Origin: Verrucomicrobiota bacterium
GTDB taxonomy: Bacteria; Verrucomicrobiota; Verrucomicrobiia; Opitutales; Opitutaceae
Length of the DNA: 64,000 nt
Direction of reading: 5' to 3'
NCBI GenBank assembly: GCA_023428905.1
Contig: JAEYWP010000016.1
Span: forward strand, 434,001 to 498,000
Shown here: one piece after another, positions 18,352-28,579 of the stretch
Layout: each line of letters begins with the position of its first letter
Numbering within the stretch: position 1 is the stretch's first letter
Translations under genes and position numbers: made by a program
The notes under the pieces: generated by a model
The model's database searches: none
What the model saw: only the letters and a program-made list of their open reading frames with translations
Told to the model about the DNA's origin: nothing

Positions 18352-19100
18352 AGCGGGTTTTCCGTCCCGACAAACTCCCACGGCAGCCCGAAGGTCGTCG
18401 ATAGCTCGGCGGCGAGAGCACTGACGGCATGCACCTCCGTCGCGTAGTGCCCGCATAGGTACAGGTTGAGCTTTTGCTCCTGGGCGACGTTGAACCATTC
18501 CTCGCGGAGTTCGCCGGTGACAAGGGTGTCGACACCCTCCTTCACCAGTTCATTGACCGCGCTGTTCCCGCTGCCGCTGCAGAAGGCGATGGCGCGGGGC
18601 CGGGAGGACCCGCACTCGACCGCGATGACGCGCGGGTAAAGGCTTTCCAGTCGGCGCCGCAGGGAGGAGCGTTCCTCGCTGGACGCGGCGATCCACCCGA
18701 TCGCCTCGTTGTCGCGAACGAGAAAGGGGCGGTCGGCCTTCAAGCCCAGCTGTTTCGCCAGCAGGGCGTTGTTGCCGATTTCCGGGTGGGCATCGAGCGG
18801 CAGGTGGTTGGAGTAGAGAGCGCAATCTCCGCGCACGAGGGTGGCGACCCGTTCGTACACCGGCCCCACCAGCGGACGCGGCATGTCCCAATACATCCCG
18901 TGATGCACGATCAGGAAGTCGACCCCCGCTGCGACCGCTTTTCGGAAGGGCACCAAACCCGCGTCCACGGCGGCTCCGATCCGCGTGACCTTGCCTGAAT
19001 TAGCCACTTGCAGGCCGTTGTGCGCGCCGGGCGCGTCCTTGAACGCGGCGCGCCGGGTGCGCTGGTCACAATAGGCGACGAGGTCGGAGAGCGTCGGCAT
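18348..19100 (-). CDS. Nif3-like dinuclear metal centre protein
   Basis: 250 aa. Family motifs: DAPGAHNGLQV near the N-terminus, the metal-binding VHHGMYWD, SNHLPLDAHPEIGNNA, and a late H/E pair in GHYATEVHA. It forms toroidal hexamers with two metals; sometimes labelled GTP cyclohydrolase 1 type 2, but the in vivo reaction is unsettled. The stop codon lies in the same CTAG as that of aroQ (18348-18351). The start is 7 bp downstream of the end of the Mo-hydroxylase gene on the same strand. Confidence 0.93.
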   Translation of the reverse strand: MPTLSDLVAYCDQRTRRAAFKDAPGAHNGLQVANSGKVTRIGAAVDAGLVPFRKAVAAGVDFLIVHHGMYWDMPRPLVGPVYERVATLVRGDCALYSNHLPLDAHPEIGNNALLAKQLGLKADRPFLVRDNEAIGWIAASSEERSSLRRRLESLYPRVIAVECGSSRPRAIAFCSGSGNSAVNELVKEGVDTLVTGELREEWFNVAQEQKLNLYLCGHYATEVHAVSALAAELSTTFGLPWEFVGTENPL

Positions 19101-19107
19101 CCGTGGC

Positions 19108-21330
19108 TCAGCTCCAGCTCAGGTCCGACTTGGAAAACGGCATCTGGCGGACGCGTTTGCCCGTGGCGGCAAAAATCGCGTTGCACACCGCCGGAGCCAG
19201 GGGAGGCAGGGCCGGTTCGCCCAGCCCGGTGGGCGGGTTGTCCGTTTTCAGGAAGTGACACTCGATGCGCGGGGCGTCGGCGATGCGGAGGAGCAGGTAG
19301 TCGTGGAAGTTGGTCTGCATCATGCGCCCACTCTCGTAGGTCATCTCCTGCAGCCAGGCCGCGCTCAATCCGTCGACGATCGAGCCCTCGACCTGATTTT
19401 CAGCGCCGCTCAGATTGATGATCTGCGACCCCACGTCGGCGACCGACACAACGCGGTCGACCTTGAGCGTGCCATCCGGGCTCACCGTCACCTCCGCAAC
19501 CTGGGCAACGTACCCGCGATGGCTGTAATGGAATGCGACCCCCTGGCCCTTGCCCTTCGGGAGCTTTTTTCCCCATTCGGCTTTCCGCGCCACCTCTTCG
19601 AGCACCCCGCGCGCGCGCTTGGGACTGAAGGGGGCGCCGCGTTCGCCCGCCGGGGCGGGTTCGGCACCGCTTGCGAGCAAGTCGACGCGAAACTGCAACG
19701 GATCGCGTCCCGCTGCCACGGCGAGTTCATCCAGAAAACCCTGCATCGCGAAGGCCACGGTGCAGCTGCCCGGCGCACGCCACCAGCCCATCGGCACGTT
19801 GCACGCGAAGACCGTCTGCTCGGAGAGGAAGTTTGGCACGAGCTTGGCCGGGAACTCATCGGGGTGAAGTGATGCCCCGTTGCCCGGCTGCTCGGCGTTG
19901 TTGCCCGGGGTGACGAAGTGACAGTGCCACGCCGCCACCTTGCCGTCCGCGTCGACCGCGCCCCGGAAGCGATAGTAACCACCGGGACGATACATGTCGT
20001 GCTGCAGGTCGTCCTCGCGGTTCCAGACCACCTGGACCGGGGCGCCGACGCGCTTTGAGACCATGGCCGCCTCGGCCACGTAGTCGTTGAAGAGCCGCCG
20101 TCCAAAGCCTCCGCCGATGCGGGTGACGTGCAGGGTCACCTTCTCCTTGGGCAGGTCGAGCACCTTGGCCACGAGGTTGACCGCCTCGCTCGCGTTTTGG
20201 GTCGGAGCCCAGATCTCGACGCCGCCCGCCGTGACGGAGGCGGTGCAGTTTTGCGGTTCGAGGTTGGCGTGTGAGGCAAAAGGATACACGTATTCGGCCT
20301 CGACCACGCGCGGCGCGGCGGCAAGGGCGGCGGACGCGTCACCGTCCTTGCGCAGGACGGTCTTGCCGGGACCCTTGGAAAGCTCGACCGCCTTTTCCAT
20401 GAAGCCGGTCCAGCTTTCGTCGGCGGCCGGGCCTTCTTCCCAGCTGACCTGAAGCTGGCGGCGGGCGGAGTAGGCCGCCCAGGTCGAGTCGGCGACGATC
20501 GCGACTCCGGGCATCAGCCCGTAAAGGTCCTGCGTGCCCTCCACGATAAAAGCGTCCTTCACATTGGGCAGGCGCTTGAGATGAGCGACATTTGCCTTGA
20601 TCGGTTTGCCACCGAAGACCGGGCATTTCACGTAAACGGCGTAGAGCATCCCCGGCACCTTCTGGTCGATGCCGAAGAGGGGCTTTCCGGTGACGATCTT
20701 CGGATTGTCCACGCCGGTGATGCGTTTGCCGAGGAGCTTGAAATCCTTCGGGTCTTTCAGGGGGACGTCTTCGGATTTCGGCACCGGCAGGGCGGCTGCC
20801 TTCGAAGCCAATTCGCCGTAAGGCAGCGAACGTCCGCTGGCGCGGTGAACCACCGTGCCGGCGCTGGTGGTGCACTCTGCGGCCGGGACGCCCCAGGTCT
20901 GGGCGGCCGCGGTGATGAGAAGTGCGCGCGCGGTGGCACCGGCGCGGCGCAGCGTGGTGTAGCTGCTGGGGGTCGACGTGCTGCCACCGGCGCCCTGCCA
21001 TCCGTATTGCGGATCCAGCGGGGCATCGACGACCTGAACCTGATCCCACGCAACATCGAGCTCCTCAGCCACGACCATCGGCAGGGACGTTTTGATGCCC
21101 TGGCCGATCTCCACCTTGTGGGCGAGCAGGGTGATGGTGCCGTCCGGCGCGATCTTGACGTACCCGTTGGGGAAAAATGCGCCCTCCTGGTGGAGGGTGC
21201 CGGCGTTGACCACGTCGGCGCCCGCGGCGGTCGTGCCGGTGAGACTGAAGCCCAGCACCAGCCCGCCACCGGCGAGCGCGGTGCTGCGGAGAAAGGAGCG
21301 ACGGTCCATGGAGGCCAGTGAAGGTGTCAT
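19108..21330 (-). CDS. Isoquinoline 1-oxidoreductase-type molybdenum hydroxylase, large subunit
   Basis: 740 aa. A twin-arginine signal (MDRRSFLRSTALAGGG) directs export to the periplasm. The rest is the aldehyde-oxidase/xanthine-dehydrogenase molybdopterin fold of the IorB type: GGGFGRRLFNDY, GWWRAPGS and the catalytic Glu in TGLGEPALPPLAPAVCNAIF near the C-terminus. Start ATG 21330 overlaps the stop of the small subunit gene (ATGA, 21327-21330). IorB-type enzymes hydroxylate N-heterocycles or aldehydes and pass electrons to a membrane cytochrome; the substrate is not predictable. Confidence 0.92.
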   Translation of the reverse strand: MTPSLASMDRRSFLRSTALAGGGLVLGFSLTGTTAAGADVVNAGTLHQEGAFFPNGYVKIAPDGTITLLAHKVEIGQGIKTSLPMVVAEELDVAWDQVQVVDAPLDPQYGWQGAGGSTSTPSSYTTLRRAGATARALLITAAAQTWGVPAAECTTSAGTVVHRASGRSLPYGELASKAAALPVPKSEDVPLKDPKDFKLLGKRITGVDNPKIVTGKPLFGIDQKVPGMLYAVYVKCPVFGGKPIKANVAHLKRLPNVKDAFIVEGTQDLYGLMPGVAIVADSTWAAYSARRQLQVSWEEGPAADESWTGFMEKAVELSKGPGKTVLRKDGDASAALAAAPRVVEAEYVYPFASHANLEPQNCTASVTAGGVEIWAPTQNASEAVNLVAKVLDLPKEKVTLHVTRIGGGFGRRLFNDYVAEAAMVSKRVGAPVQVVWNREDDLQHDMYRPGGYYRFRGAVDADGKVAAWHCHFVTPGNNAEQPGNGASLHPDEFPAKLVPNFLSEQTVFACNVPMGWWRAPGSCTVAFAMQGFLDELAVAAGRDPLQFRVDLLASGAEPAPAGERGAPFSPKRARGVLEEVARKAEWGKKLPKGKGQGVAFHYSHRGYVAQVAEVTVSPDGTLKVDRVVSVADVGSQIINLSGAENQVEGSIVDGLSAAWLQEMTYESGRMMQTNFHDYLLLRIADAPRIECHFLKTDNPPTGLGEPALPPLAPAVCNAIFAATGKRVRQMPFSKSDLSWS

Positions 21331-21809
21331 GTGCGGACCTCCGTTTGCGGGTGGCTGGCGAGTTCCGAGGCGCGATGAATGCCCGCGCGGATACGCTGGT
21401 AGGTGCCGCAGCGGCACAGATTGCCGGTCATGGCGGCGTCGATGTCGGCATCGGAGGGTTTGGGATTGGCCCCGAGGAGGGCGGCCGCGGTCATGATCTG
21501 CCCGGCCTGGCAATACCCGCACTGGGCGACGTCATGTTCGACCCATGCCTGTTGAACAGGGTGCGAGCCGCCCTCGGCCAGCCCCTCGATGGTGACGATC
21601 TTCTGTCCCGCCACCGCAGACACGGGAAGCTGGCAGGACCGCACGGCGGTGCCGTTGAGATGCACGGTGCACGCGCCGCAAAGACCCATGCCGCAGCCAA
21701 ACTTCGTGCCGACGAGTTGGAGTGTATCGCGGAGAACCCAGAGCAGGGGAGTGTCGGGCGCCACATCGACCGTGTGGGTCTGCCCGTTAACCAAGAGCTT
21801 GAACGTCAT
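21327..21809 (-). CDS. Isoquinoline 1-oxidoreductase-type small subunit, (2Fe-2S)2
   Basis: 160 aa. A plant-type ferredoxin cluster is seen in GCGMGLCGACTVHLNG plus a later Cys (RSCQLPV), and the second cluster in QCGYCQAGQIM and GNLCRCGTYQRI. The small subunit carries electrons from the molybdenum site of the large subunit encoded next. It has no signal peptide, consistent with co-export on the Tat signal of its partner. No separate FAD subunit gene is adjacent, typical for the two-subunit IorAB class. Confidence 0.95.
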   Translation of the reverse strand: MTFKLLVNGQTHTVDVAPDTPLLWVLRDTLQLVGTKFGCGMGLCGACTVHLNGTAVRSCQLPVSAVAGQKIVTIEGLAEGGSHPVQQAWVEHDVAQCGYCQAGQIMTAAALLGANPKPSDADIDAAMTGNLCRCGTYQRIRAGIHRASELASHPQTEVRT

Positions 21810-21970
21810 AAAAGGCCGGAGAGCGGGTTGAGGGGAAAGCTGCCGGTGAAGGATATGGAGCCAGCCGGTGGGTCAATGGCGCCGGCGGTGAAAATAATGA
21901 TCAACCGTTAGGGCGGCCGCCGGCCCAGGGCGGCGGAATGACATCCCTCGCAATCAAGAATCACGAATAC

Positions 21971-22501
21971 CTAGCTTTTCTTCACCCGCTTCAGCACCCA
22001 GTCGATAATGGCCCGGTCGTTGTTTTCGTTGCGCCAGACCAGCGTCAGGAACTCGGCCGGGTTGATGTCGTTGGTCTTGAGGAAGCGCCGGTCGCCGCCG
22101 CAGCAGTACATCAGGGAAGCGGGGAGTTCGCCGCGAAGCTTCGCTTTCGTCTTGGGAATGATGCGGGGAAGCCAGGTGATGCCGTCCACCGCGGCGTCCT
22201 TGGGGGGAAGGCTGGTTTCATCCAGCGTGGTCGACGAGGGCCTGCCGGCTTGCTGGTTGAGAAAATAGTCGCGGCGGACCAGCTCGATGGTGAGCGCCAC
22301 ATCGTAGCCAGGCTCGCCGTCATAATTGTTGTGATCCTCCGCGTAGTCGTAGAGGTGCTGCGCGGTGATGCCGTTGGCGCGCAGGAACCCCAGCTCGTCC
22401 GCGGTGAAAAAGGTGTCGGCGCCGCGCTGCCCCCTGCCATAGGCGGCGACCGCTTTGTCGTACAATGCTCGAAACGTTTTCTGAAACTCGTAGTGCTTCA
22501 T
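21971..22501 (-). CDS. Conserved-looking protein of unknown function
   Basis: 176 aa, soluble. Not recognised. Features: repeated Tyr/Asp-rich segment DYAEDHNNYDGEPGYD, Cys pair MYCCGGDRRF, and basic C-terminus VLKRVKKS. ATG 22501 (MKHYEFQ) is preferred over the TTG at 22510. It is separated from RNase R (ends at 22732) by 230 bp, which hold no gene I can support. The next gene to the left is the IorA-type subunit, 161 bp away. Confidence 0.7.
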   Translation of the reverse strand: MKHYEFQKTFRALYDKAVAAYGRGQRGADTFFTADELGFLRANGITAQHLYDYAEDHNNYDGEPGYDVALTIELVRRDYFLNQQAGRPSSTTLDETSLPPKDAAVDGITWLPRIIPKTKAKLRGELPASLMYCCGGDRRFLKTNDINPAEFLTLVWRNENNDRAIIDWVLKRVKKS

Positions 22502-22731
22502 GCGAGCCAACGGAAAACGCAGCTTTCAGAAAAAAGCAAAGCCGCGCCGGCCGGGACGCGCGGAATGACGAAGGCCGAAGCGCGAAGGACGAATGGTGCA
22601 CGCGGTCGACTCAGGGGCTTTGTGGCGACTTCGGGTCGAGGGGAAGGCTCCGAGCGGACAAGAGGCTCCTCTGTGCACGGATTCGGCACCTGGTGCCGTT
22701 GGAATTGCGCTTCTTGGCGACTGACGCCTCC

Positions 22732-25329
22732 TCAGGCGTCCTTTTTCACCCGGAAGATGGCCCGTTTTTGTGCGGGGTTGGCGCTGTCGGTGAAATGCGA
22801 CTTTTCCGGTTTGGGCGGACGCGGCGCGTGCTCCTGTCCCGCCCGCGAGGGGGGCGCCCCCGCAGGCGGCGTCCGCACAGGTGCAGTCCCGCCGGAGGAC
22901 GTCCGTGCGGGGCCGCGTTTGGCTCGCGGATTGCCGCCTTTTCCCCGGCGTGCCGCGGGAGCGGGCTGCGGGGCTGTCTCCGCCGGCTGCGACGCGGCGG
23001 GGGAGCGCGCCGAGACCGACGCCGGACGCACCGTCCGTGGCTTCAGGTCCAGCACGCGAAAGTCGATCAGCCGTTTGTAACGGTCGACCTTTTCCACCAC
23101 GACCTCGATGTGGGCGCCGATCTCAAAGGCTTTTTTGTTTTTCCGGCCCACCAGGGCGGAGCCCGCGTTGTTCAGGTTGTAATAATCGTCGTCCATCGTG
23201 GACGCGGCCACAAAGCCGAAGGCCATGGACTCGGTCAGTTCGACGAACATGCCATGCTGGCGCACGTCGGTGATGACGGCGTCGAAGGTGGACTTCTGCT
23301 TTTTCTTCAGCTCGCGCTCGAAGTACTCGAGGAGTTTGATCTTCACACTCTCCCGCTCCGCCTCCGTGCTGTTAATTTCGGTCAGGCTGAGGTGCTCGCC
23401 CATGCTCTCCATCCGCGCCGCGTTGTAGGGAAAGGCGTACCCGGCGGGGGCGGGGTGGGCGGCATGGCGGATGAGGTAATAATCAAAGACCCGGTGCACG
23501 ACGAGGTCGGCGTATCGGCGGATCGGTGACGTGAAGTGGGTGTAGTCCTTCTTGGCCAGGCCGAAGTGGCCGTCGGGCGTGGAGCGATACGCCGCCTTTT
23601 TCAGGCTGCGCAGCAGCTGGGTCCGGAGGGTGTAGCCCTGCGGGTGGGTACGAAGCGTTTCCAGCAGGGCCACGATCTCCTCGCGCCGGTTGAGGTCGCC
23701 GACCTCCACCTCGAAGGCGCTGACGTACTTCCGGTATTCGTCCAGCTTGTCCTCCTCCGGCTCGTCATGGACCCGGTAGAGCGAGGGCAGCCCGTGCATG
23801 CGGGTGAGGCGGGCGACGGACTCATTGGCCGCGAGCATGAACTCCTCGATCAGCTGGTGGCTCTCGTCGTGTTCGATCCGCTCCAGCCGGTCCGCATAAC
23901 CCTGCTCGTCGACGAAGACCTTCGTCTCCGGCATGTCCAGATCCAGGCTGCCGTTCGCCATGCGATCGTGCCTCAAGCGGCTGGCGATGCTCCAGAGCCG
24001 GCGCACCCCGCTCTGCAGTTCGCTGAGCTCAACATGGGTGAGGGAGTGCAGCGCCCGGCCAGTGGACCCGGTCTGGTGTTTGGGCGGCAGGGGCAGGGCC
24101 CGGATCTTTTCCAGATCGTTTTCAAACATCAGCGCGTAGGCCTGGCGGTAGGTCAGGCGCTTGCGGCTGCGGATCACGGTGTTGCCGAAAGTCGTGCCCT
24201 TGAGGCGTCCTTTCCGATCGAATACGAGGAAAACCGCCTTGCAGAGGCGGTCCTGCGCCTCGACCAGCGAACAGAGCCCGTTGGAGAGTTTTTCCGGCAG
24301 CATCGGCACGACCGTCCCGACCAGGTAGGTCGAGTTTCCCCGCCGCTGCGCCTCGCGGTCCAGCGCGGTCCCCGGCTTCACGTAGGCGCTGACATCCGCG
24401 ATGTGCACCCCCACCCGCACCTCGCCATCGTCCAGAGACTCGAGGGAGAGCGCGTCGTCGAAGTCCTTCGCGTCATCCGGGTCGATCGTGAAGGTCGGCA
24501 CCTCGCGGTAGTCCAGCCGGCCCAATAGCTCCGAGGGGCGCACCTCGCCGGGCAGCCCTGCCACCTCGGCTTCCACCTCGGCGGGAAAGGCGGTATCCAG
24601 ATGATACTTGCGGTAGATGCCCGCCAGCTCCGCGCTCGGCTCGAAGGTACGACCCAGACGCTCGACCATCACGCCCTCGAGCTTGTCATGGCGGGATGTC
24701 CACTCCGCGAGTTTCACCACCACCTTGTCGCCGATCTCAGGCCGCGGCTCGATCTCTCCGGTGGCGGGGTCATTGACATAAATCTCGTGCACCATCCGCG
24801 GGTCGTCAGGCGTGACATAATACACCTGCCTGACCTTCTGGAGCTGGCCCACCACGGTGTCGCGCGCGCGTTCAACCACGCGCACAATGCGGCCCGACTG
24901 CTCGTTGCCGCGGCGGTCGCGGCGGGGTGTGAGCTTGGCATAGACACGCACGGCCACGCGGTCGCCGTGCAGGGCCACCCCCGTGTCCTCGGAGGAGATC
25001 TGGATCGCGTCGGGGGATTCGTCCTCGTCCGTTGCGTCGGGGATCACCAGGGCGGAGCCGCCCTGTCGGAAGATGACCTTCCCCGTGATCGTGCCCTCCT
25101 CGCGGGTGGCTGACCGGCCCCCCGCGTCGCGCGGCGGCGGCCCGGCCAGGGCGATCCGGTCACCCTCCACCCGGCGCAGGGCCCCGCCCGAGAGCAGCAA
25201 GCGAAGTTCATGCTTGAGGCCGTGCCGCTCCTTCTTGGTCAGGCCGAGCTTCCGCGCCAGCCCCTGCTCGTTGAGGGGAGAATACTCGGAGTGTCGGAGG
25301 AGGGTAAGGATGCGTTCGCGGAGTTTCAT
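22732..25329 (-). CDS. rnr: Ribonuclease R (RNB/VacB 3'-5' exoribonuclease)
   Basis: 865 aa. Domain order: N-terminal winged helix (LTLLRHSEYSPLNEQGLARKLG), cold-shock domains (IFRQGGSALVIPD), catalytic RNB domain with the Asp cluster TIDPDDAKDFDDAL, S1 domain (AVITDVRQHGMFVEL), and a long Ala/Pro/Arg/Lys-rich tail of ~110 residues. The tail is a low-complexity basic region likely to bind RNA. Degrades structured RNA processively. Start ATG 25329 was chosen over the open frame to 25434. Divergent from glgA across 83 bp. Confidence 0.95.
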   Translation of the reverse strand: MKLRERILTLLRHSEYSPLNEQGLARKLGLTKKERHGLKHELRLLLSGGALRRVEGDRIALAGPPPRDAGGRSATREEGTITGKVIFRQGGSALVIPDATDEDESPDAIQISSEDTGVALHGDRVAVRVYAKLTPRRDRRGNEQSGRIVRVVERARDTVVGQLQKVRQVYYVTPDDPRMVHEIYVNDPATGEIEPRPEIGDKVVVKLAEWTSRHDKLEGVMVERLGRTFEPSAELAGIYRKYHLDTAFPAEVEAEVAGLPGEVRPSELLGRLDYREVPTFTIDPDDAKDFDDALSLESLDDGEVRVGVHIADVSAYVKPGTALDREAQRRGNSTYLVGTVVPMLPEKLSNGLCSLVEAQDRLCKAVFLVFDRKGRLKGTTFGNTVIRSRKRLTYRQAYALMFENDLEKIRALPLPPKHQTGSTGRALHSLTHVELSELQSGVRRLWSIASRLRHDRMANGSLDLDMPETKVFVDEQGYADRLERIEHDESHQLIEEFMLAANESVARLTRMHGLPSLYRVHDEPEEDKLDEYRKYVSAFEVEVGDLNRREEIVALLETLRTHPQGYTLRTQLLRSLKKAAYRSTPDGHFGLAKKDYTHFTSPIRRYADLVVHRVFDYYLIRHAAHPAPAGYAFPYNAARMESMGEHLSLTEINSTEAERESVKIKLLEYFERELKKKQKSTFDAVITDVRQHGMFVELTESMAFGFVAASTMDDDYYNLNNAGSALVGRKNKKAFEIGAHIEVVVEKVDRYKRLIDFRVLDLKPRTVRPASVSARSPAASQPAETAPQPAPAARRGKGGNPRAKRGPARTSSGGTAPVRTPPAGAPPSRAGQEHAPRPPKPEKSHFTDSANPAQKRAIFRVKKDA

Positions 25330-25412
25330 GAAGATGTAGTGGACAACGCAGCACGGGGCCGCGACTAGCTTTGAGATTGGAATGCGCGGGGGTTGTTGCC
25401 TAGCGTGCCGCG

Positions 25413-26855
25413 ATGAAGATCGTTCACGCGGCAAGCGAGCTTTTCCCCTACGTGAAAACCGGCGGCCTGGCTGACGCGGTGGGGTCTCTGGCTGGCACTC
25501 TGGCGGATCACGGCCACGAAGTCGCGGTTTTTGTTCCGGGCTACCGGGCGATCCTCGACCACAAGGACGCCGCCGCCGCGGAGCGCGTCTTGCGACTGAA
25601 GATCGAGATGGGCGACACGTTCATGAGCGGGGATGTTCGGGTCTTTTCACCGCGGACCAACCTGAAGGTGTACCTGATTTGCCGGGAGGAGTTCTTCGAC
25701 CGCCGTGGGCCCTACGGTAATGGCGAGCGCGACTTCGAGGACAACCATCACCGCTTTATCTTCTTCTGCAAGGCCATCGTCGAAACCCTGCGCACGCTGC
25801 GCTTTAGTGCGGACATCGTGCACGCCCATGACTGGCAGACCGCGCTGCTTCCGGTCCTCCTCCGGTATGCGGAGCGGAGGCATGGGGGGACGCTGGCGCT
25901 GAAGACAATTTTCACCATCCACAACATCGCCTTCCAGGGCGTGTTCCCGATGCGTTCCTATTACCGGCTCAACCTCCCGGACGAACTGCGCGGGGTCGAT
26001 GGCCTGGAGTATTACGGCCAGATGAGTTTCATGAAGGCCGGTATCCTGTTTGCGGATCGCATCACCACGGTCAGCCCGCGGTACGCCCAGGAAATCCAGA
26101 CTCCCGAGTTTGGTTGCGGCCTGGACGGCGTTGTCGCCACCCGGGTTGAGGATCTCTCCGGGCTGATCAACGGCGTGGATACTGCGGTCTGGAACCCGGT
26201 GAGCGACGCCCACCTGCCTGCGCGGTATTCGGCGGGCAACCTGGCCGGCAAGGCGGTCTGCCGGACGGATCTGCTGCAGAAGATGGGCCTCGCGCCACTG
26301 CCCAGAGGCCCGGTGTTTGGCATGGTCTGCCGGCTGACGGAGCAAAAGGGCGTGCAACTGCTGCTGGAAAACGCCGACTTTTTTCTGCGGCACGAGTGCC
26401 GGCTCGCCATCCTCGGCACGGGCGACAAGGCGCTCGAGCAGGGCGTGAGGGAACTGGCCGGGGCCGCGCCCACCAAAATCGGCCTGGCATCGCGCCTCGA
26501 CGAGGGGATGAGCCACCTGGTGGAGGCGGGCAGCGACTTTTTCATCATGCCCTCGCTTTTCGAGCCGTGCGGCCTGAACCAGATGTATTCACAAATTTAT
26601 GGGACTATCCCGCTCGTCAGCCGTGTCGGTGGCTTGGTCAACACCGTGACCGACCTCGACCAGGAGCCGGCGGCGGGCACCGGCATCACCTTTCCGGCCA
26701 CGGCCGCGGGGCTGCGGAGCGGGCTCGAACGCGCCCTGGCCCTCTATTCGGACAAGGAGCGGTTTCACCAGGTGCAGCAGCGAGCGATGGCCCGCGATTT
26801 CAGCTGGCGAAAGGCCGCCGGGGCCTACGAGCAGCTTTACGAGGACGCCCTCTGA
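25413..26855 (+). CDS. glgA: Glycogen (starch) synthase
   Basis: 480 aa GT5 enzyme. It has the ADP-glucose motif KTGGLADAVGSL at residue ~15, HAHDWQTALLP, FTIHNIAFQG, NGVDTAVWNP and the C-terminal EX7E-type site in PSLFEPCGLNQMYSQIYGTIPLV. Transfers glucose from ADP-glucose to the end of an alpha-1,4-glucan. Standard length. No other glycogen genes are adjacent. Start ATG 25413, divergent from rnr. Confidence 0.95.
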   Translation: MKIVHAASELFPYVKTGGLADAVGSLAGTLADHGHEVAVFVPGYRAILDHKDAAAAERVLRLKIEMGDTFMSGDVRVFSPRTNLKVYLICREEFFDRRGPYGNGERDFEDNHHRFIFFCKAIVETLRTLRFSADIVHAHDWQTALLPVLLRYAERRHGGTLALKTIFTIHNIAFQGVFPMRSYYRLNLPDELRGVDGLEYYGQMSFMKAGILFADRITTVSPRYAQEIQTPEFGCGLDGVVATRVEDLSGLINGVDTAVWNPVSDAHLPARYSAGNLAGKAVCRTDLLQKMGLAPLPRGPVFGMVCRLTEQKGVQLLLENADFFLRHECRLAILGTGDKALEQGVRELAGAAPTKIGLASRLDEGMSHLVEAGSDFFIMPSLFEPCGLNQMYSQIYGTIPLVSRVGGLVNTVTDLDQEPAAGTGITFPATAAGLRSGLERALALYSDKERFHQVQQRAMARDFSWRKAAGAYEQLYEDAL

Positions 26856-26930
26856 GGCGCTGGGCGGCCCGTCGCCACGGCGGCGCGCCCCTGCTTGTGG
26901 TTTGGGCCCGGCTGCTTTCCGTTGCAGCCC

Positions 26931-28391
26931 ATGTCCTCCCCCTGCCTCGTCTGGCTGCGCCAGGATCTCCGTCTGGCGGACCATCCCGCCTTTTCCGCCG
27001 CGGTGCGTCGTGGCGGGCCTGTCATCCCGGTCTTCATCTGGGATCCGGCAGGGGAGGGGGCCTTCCCGCCAGGCGGTGCTTCGCGCTGGTGGCTGCATCA
27101 CTCCCTCGCCGCGCTGCAGGAGACGCTTCGCCGCAGCGGATCGTCCCTGATCCTGCGGGTGGGGGACAGCGCCGAGTCCCTCCGGCGGCTGGTGGCCGAG
27201 ACCGGGGCGGGCGCCGTGTATTGGACGCGCCGTTACGAGCCGGCGGCAGTGGCGCGGGATGTCCGGGTGGAACAGGACCTGCGGTCGGGGGGAGTTGAGG
27301 CGAAGGCATTCGGAGGCGGCGTGCTTTTCGAGCCGTCTGCCGTTTCCAACCGTCAAGGTGGCCCGTTCCAGGTGTTCACACCGTACTGGCGGCATTGCCT
27401 TGTGTTGACGGTCGCGGATCCGCTCCCCCGGGTCGAAGGTCGTCTGCCAGCGCCGGGCCGCTGGCCCGCGAGCGTCCCGCTGGAGCAGTTGACCCTTCTT
27501 CCCCGTATTCGTTGGGATACCGGTCTCGCCCACACCTGGACTCCCGGCGAAGCGGCGGCGCGCGGCCGGCTCCGGGCGTTCTTAAAGGGCTGCGAGTCCT
27601 ACGCGGAGCAGCGCGACCGTCCGGACGGCGAGACCACGTCGATGCTTTCCCCCTATCTGCACTTTGGGGAGATCAGTCCCGGGCAGGTGTGGGCGGGGGT
27701 GAAAAAACTCTCCGCAGAGTCGGGCCTTTTCCCCGCCCATCCCGGCGCCGCGAAGTTTCTTGCTGAAGTGGGCTGGCGGGAGTTTGCGCACCACCTTCTG
27801 CACCACTTTCCGGATACGGTGGAGCGTCCGCTCCGGCCCGAGTTCGAGCGTTTTCCGTGGGAACCGGATGCGGGGGGGCGGCGTTTCGCGGCGTGGAGCC
27901 GTGGCCTCACGGGGTATCCCCTGATCGATGCCGGGATGCGGCAGTTGTGGCAGACTGGATGGGTGCACAATCGTGTGCGGATGGTCTGCGCCTCCTTCCT
28001 CGTCAAACACCTCCGGCTTCCCTGGCAGCGTGGCGCGGCATGGTTCTGGGACACGCTGGTGGACGCGGATCTCGCAAGCAACACCCTCGGCTGGCAGTGG
28101 GTGGCAGGTTGCGGAGCGGACGCCGCGCCCTTCTTTCGCATTTTCGCCCCCGTGCTCCAGTCGCGGAAGTTTGATCCGGAAGGCCGTTACCTCCGTCGCT
28201 GGATCCCGGAGCTCGCGCGCCTGCCCACTGAACATCTCCACGCGCCCTGGGAGGCCCCCGGCGACGTGCGCGAGCGCGCCGGCGTCCGGCTCGGGGAGAC
28301 CTACCCTGCGCCGCTGGTGGATCACGGAGAGGCGCGTGACGCCGCGCTCGCAGCCTATCGCACCTTGAAGAGCCCGGGGGACAGACCCTGA
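26931..28391 (+). CDS. phr: Deoxyribodipyrimidine photolyase
   Basis: 486 aa. N-terminal antenna (photolyase) domain begins LVWLRQDLRLADHPAF; FAD-binding C-terminal domain has LTGYPLIDAGMRQLWQTGWVHNRVRM, VASFLVKHL-type segment and TLVDADLASNTLGWQWVAG. The Trp-rich pattern matches class I CPD photolyases; antenna type cannot be told. Repairs UV cyclobutane dimers using blue light. ATG 26931 (MSSPCLVWLR) chosen over the frame opening at 26895. It follows glgA after 75 bp. Confidence 0.92.
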   Translation: MSSPCLVWLRQDLRLADHPAFSAAVRRGGPVIPVFIWDPAGEGAFPPGGASRWWLHHSLAALQETLRRSGSSLILRVGDSAESLRRLVAETGAGAVYWTRRYEPAAVARDVRVEQDLRSGGVEAKAFGGGVLFEPSAVSNRQGGPFQVFTPYWRHCLVLTVADPLPRVEGRLPAPGRWPASVPLEQLTLLPRIRWDTGLAHTWTPGEAAARGRLRAFLKGCESYAEQRDRPDGETTSMLSPYLHFGEISPGQVWAGVKKLSAESGLFPAHPGAAKFLAEVGWREFAHHLLHHFPDTVERPLRPEFERFPWEPDAGGRRFAAWSRGLTGYPLIDAGMRQLWQTGWVHNRVRMVCASFLVKHLRLPWQRGAAWFWDTLVDADLASNTLGWQWVAGCGADAAPFFRIFAPVLQSRKFDPEGRYLRRWIPELARLPTEHLHAPWEAPGDVRERAGVRLGETYPAPLVDHGEARDAALAAYRTLKSPGDRP

Positions 28392-28579
28392 CTCGTTGAA
28401 ACCCTTCGCGTGACCTTCTGGGAAGGAGTCTTGGGAAGGTACGGAAGGGAGCGGAAGTCGGCCGCGGCGGGGGTGAGGGTCTTCCCCGAAGGACGCGAAG
28501 GAGCGAAGGGGGGATTGAAAGGTTGCGCCCTCGGGCGGTGTGCGTAGTAACTGCGATACTTTTGCACGTTCCCGAACCG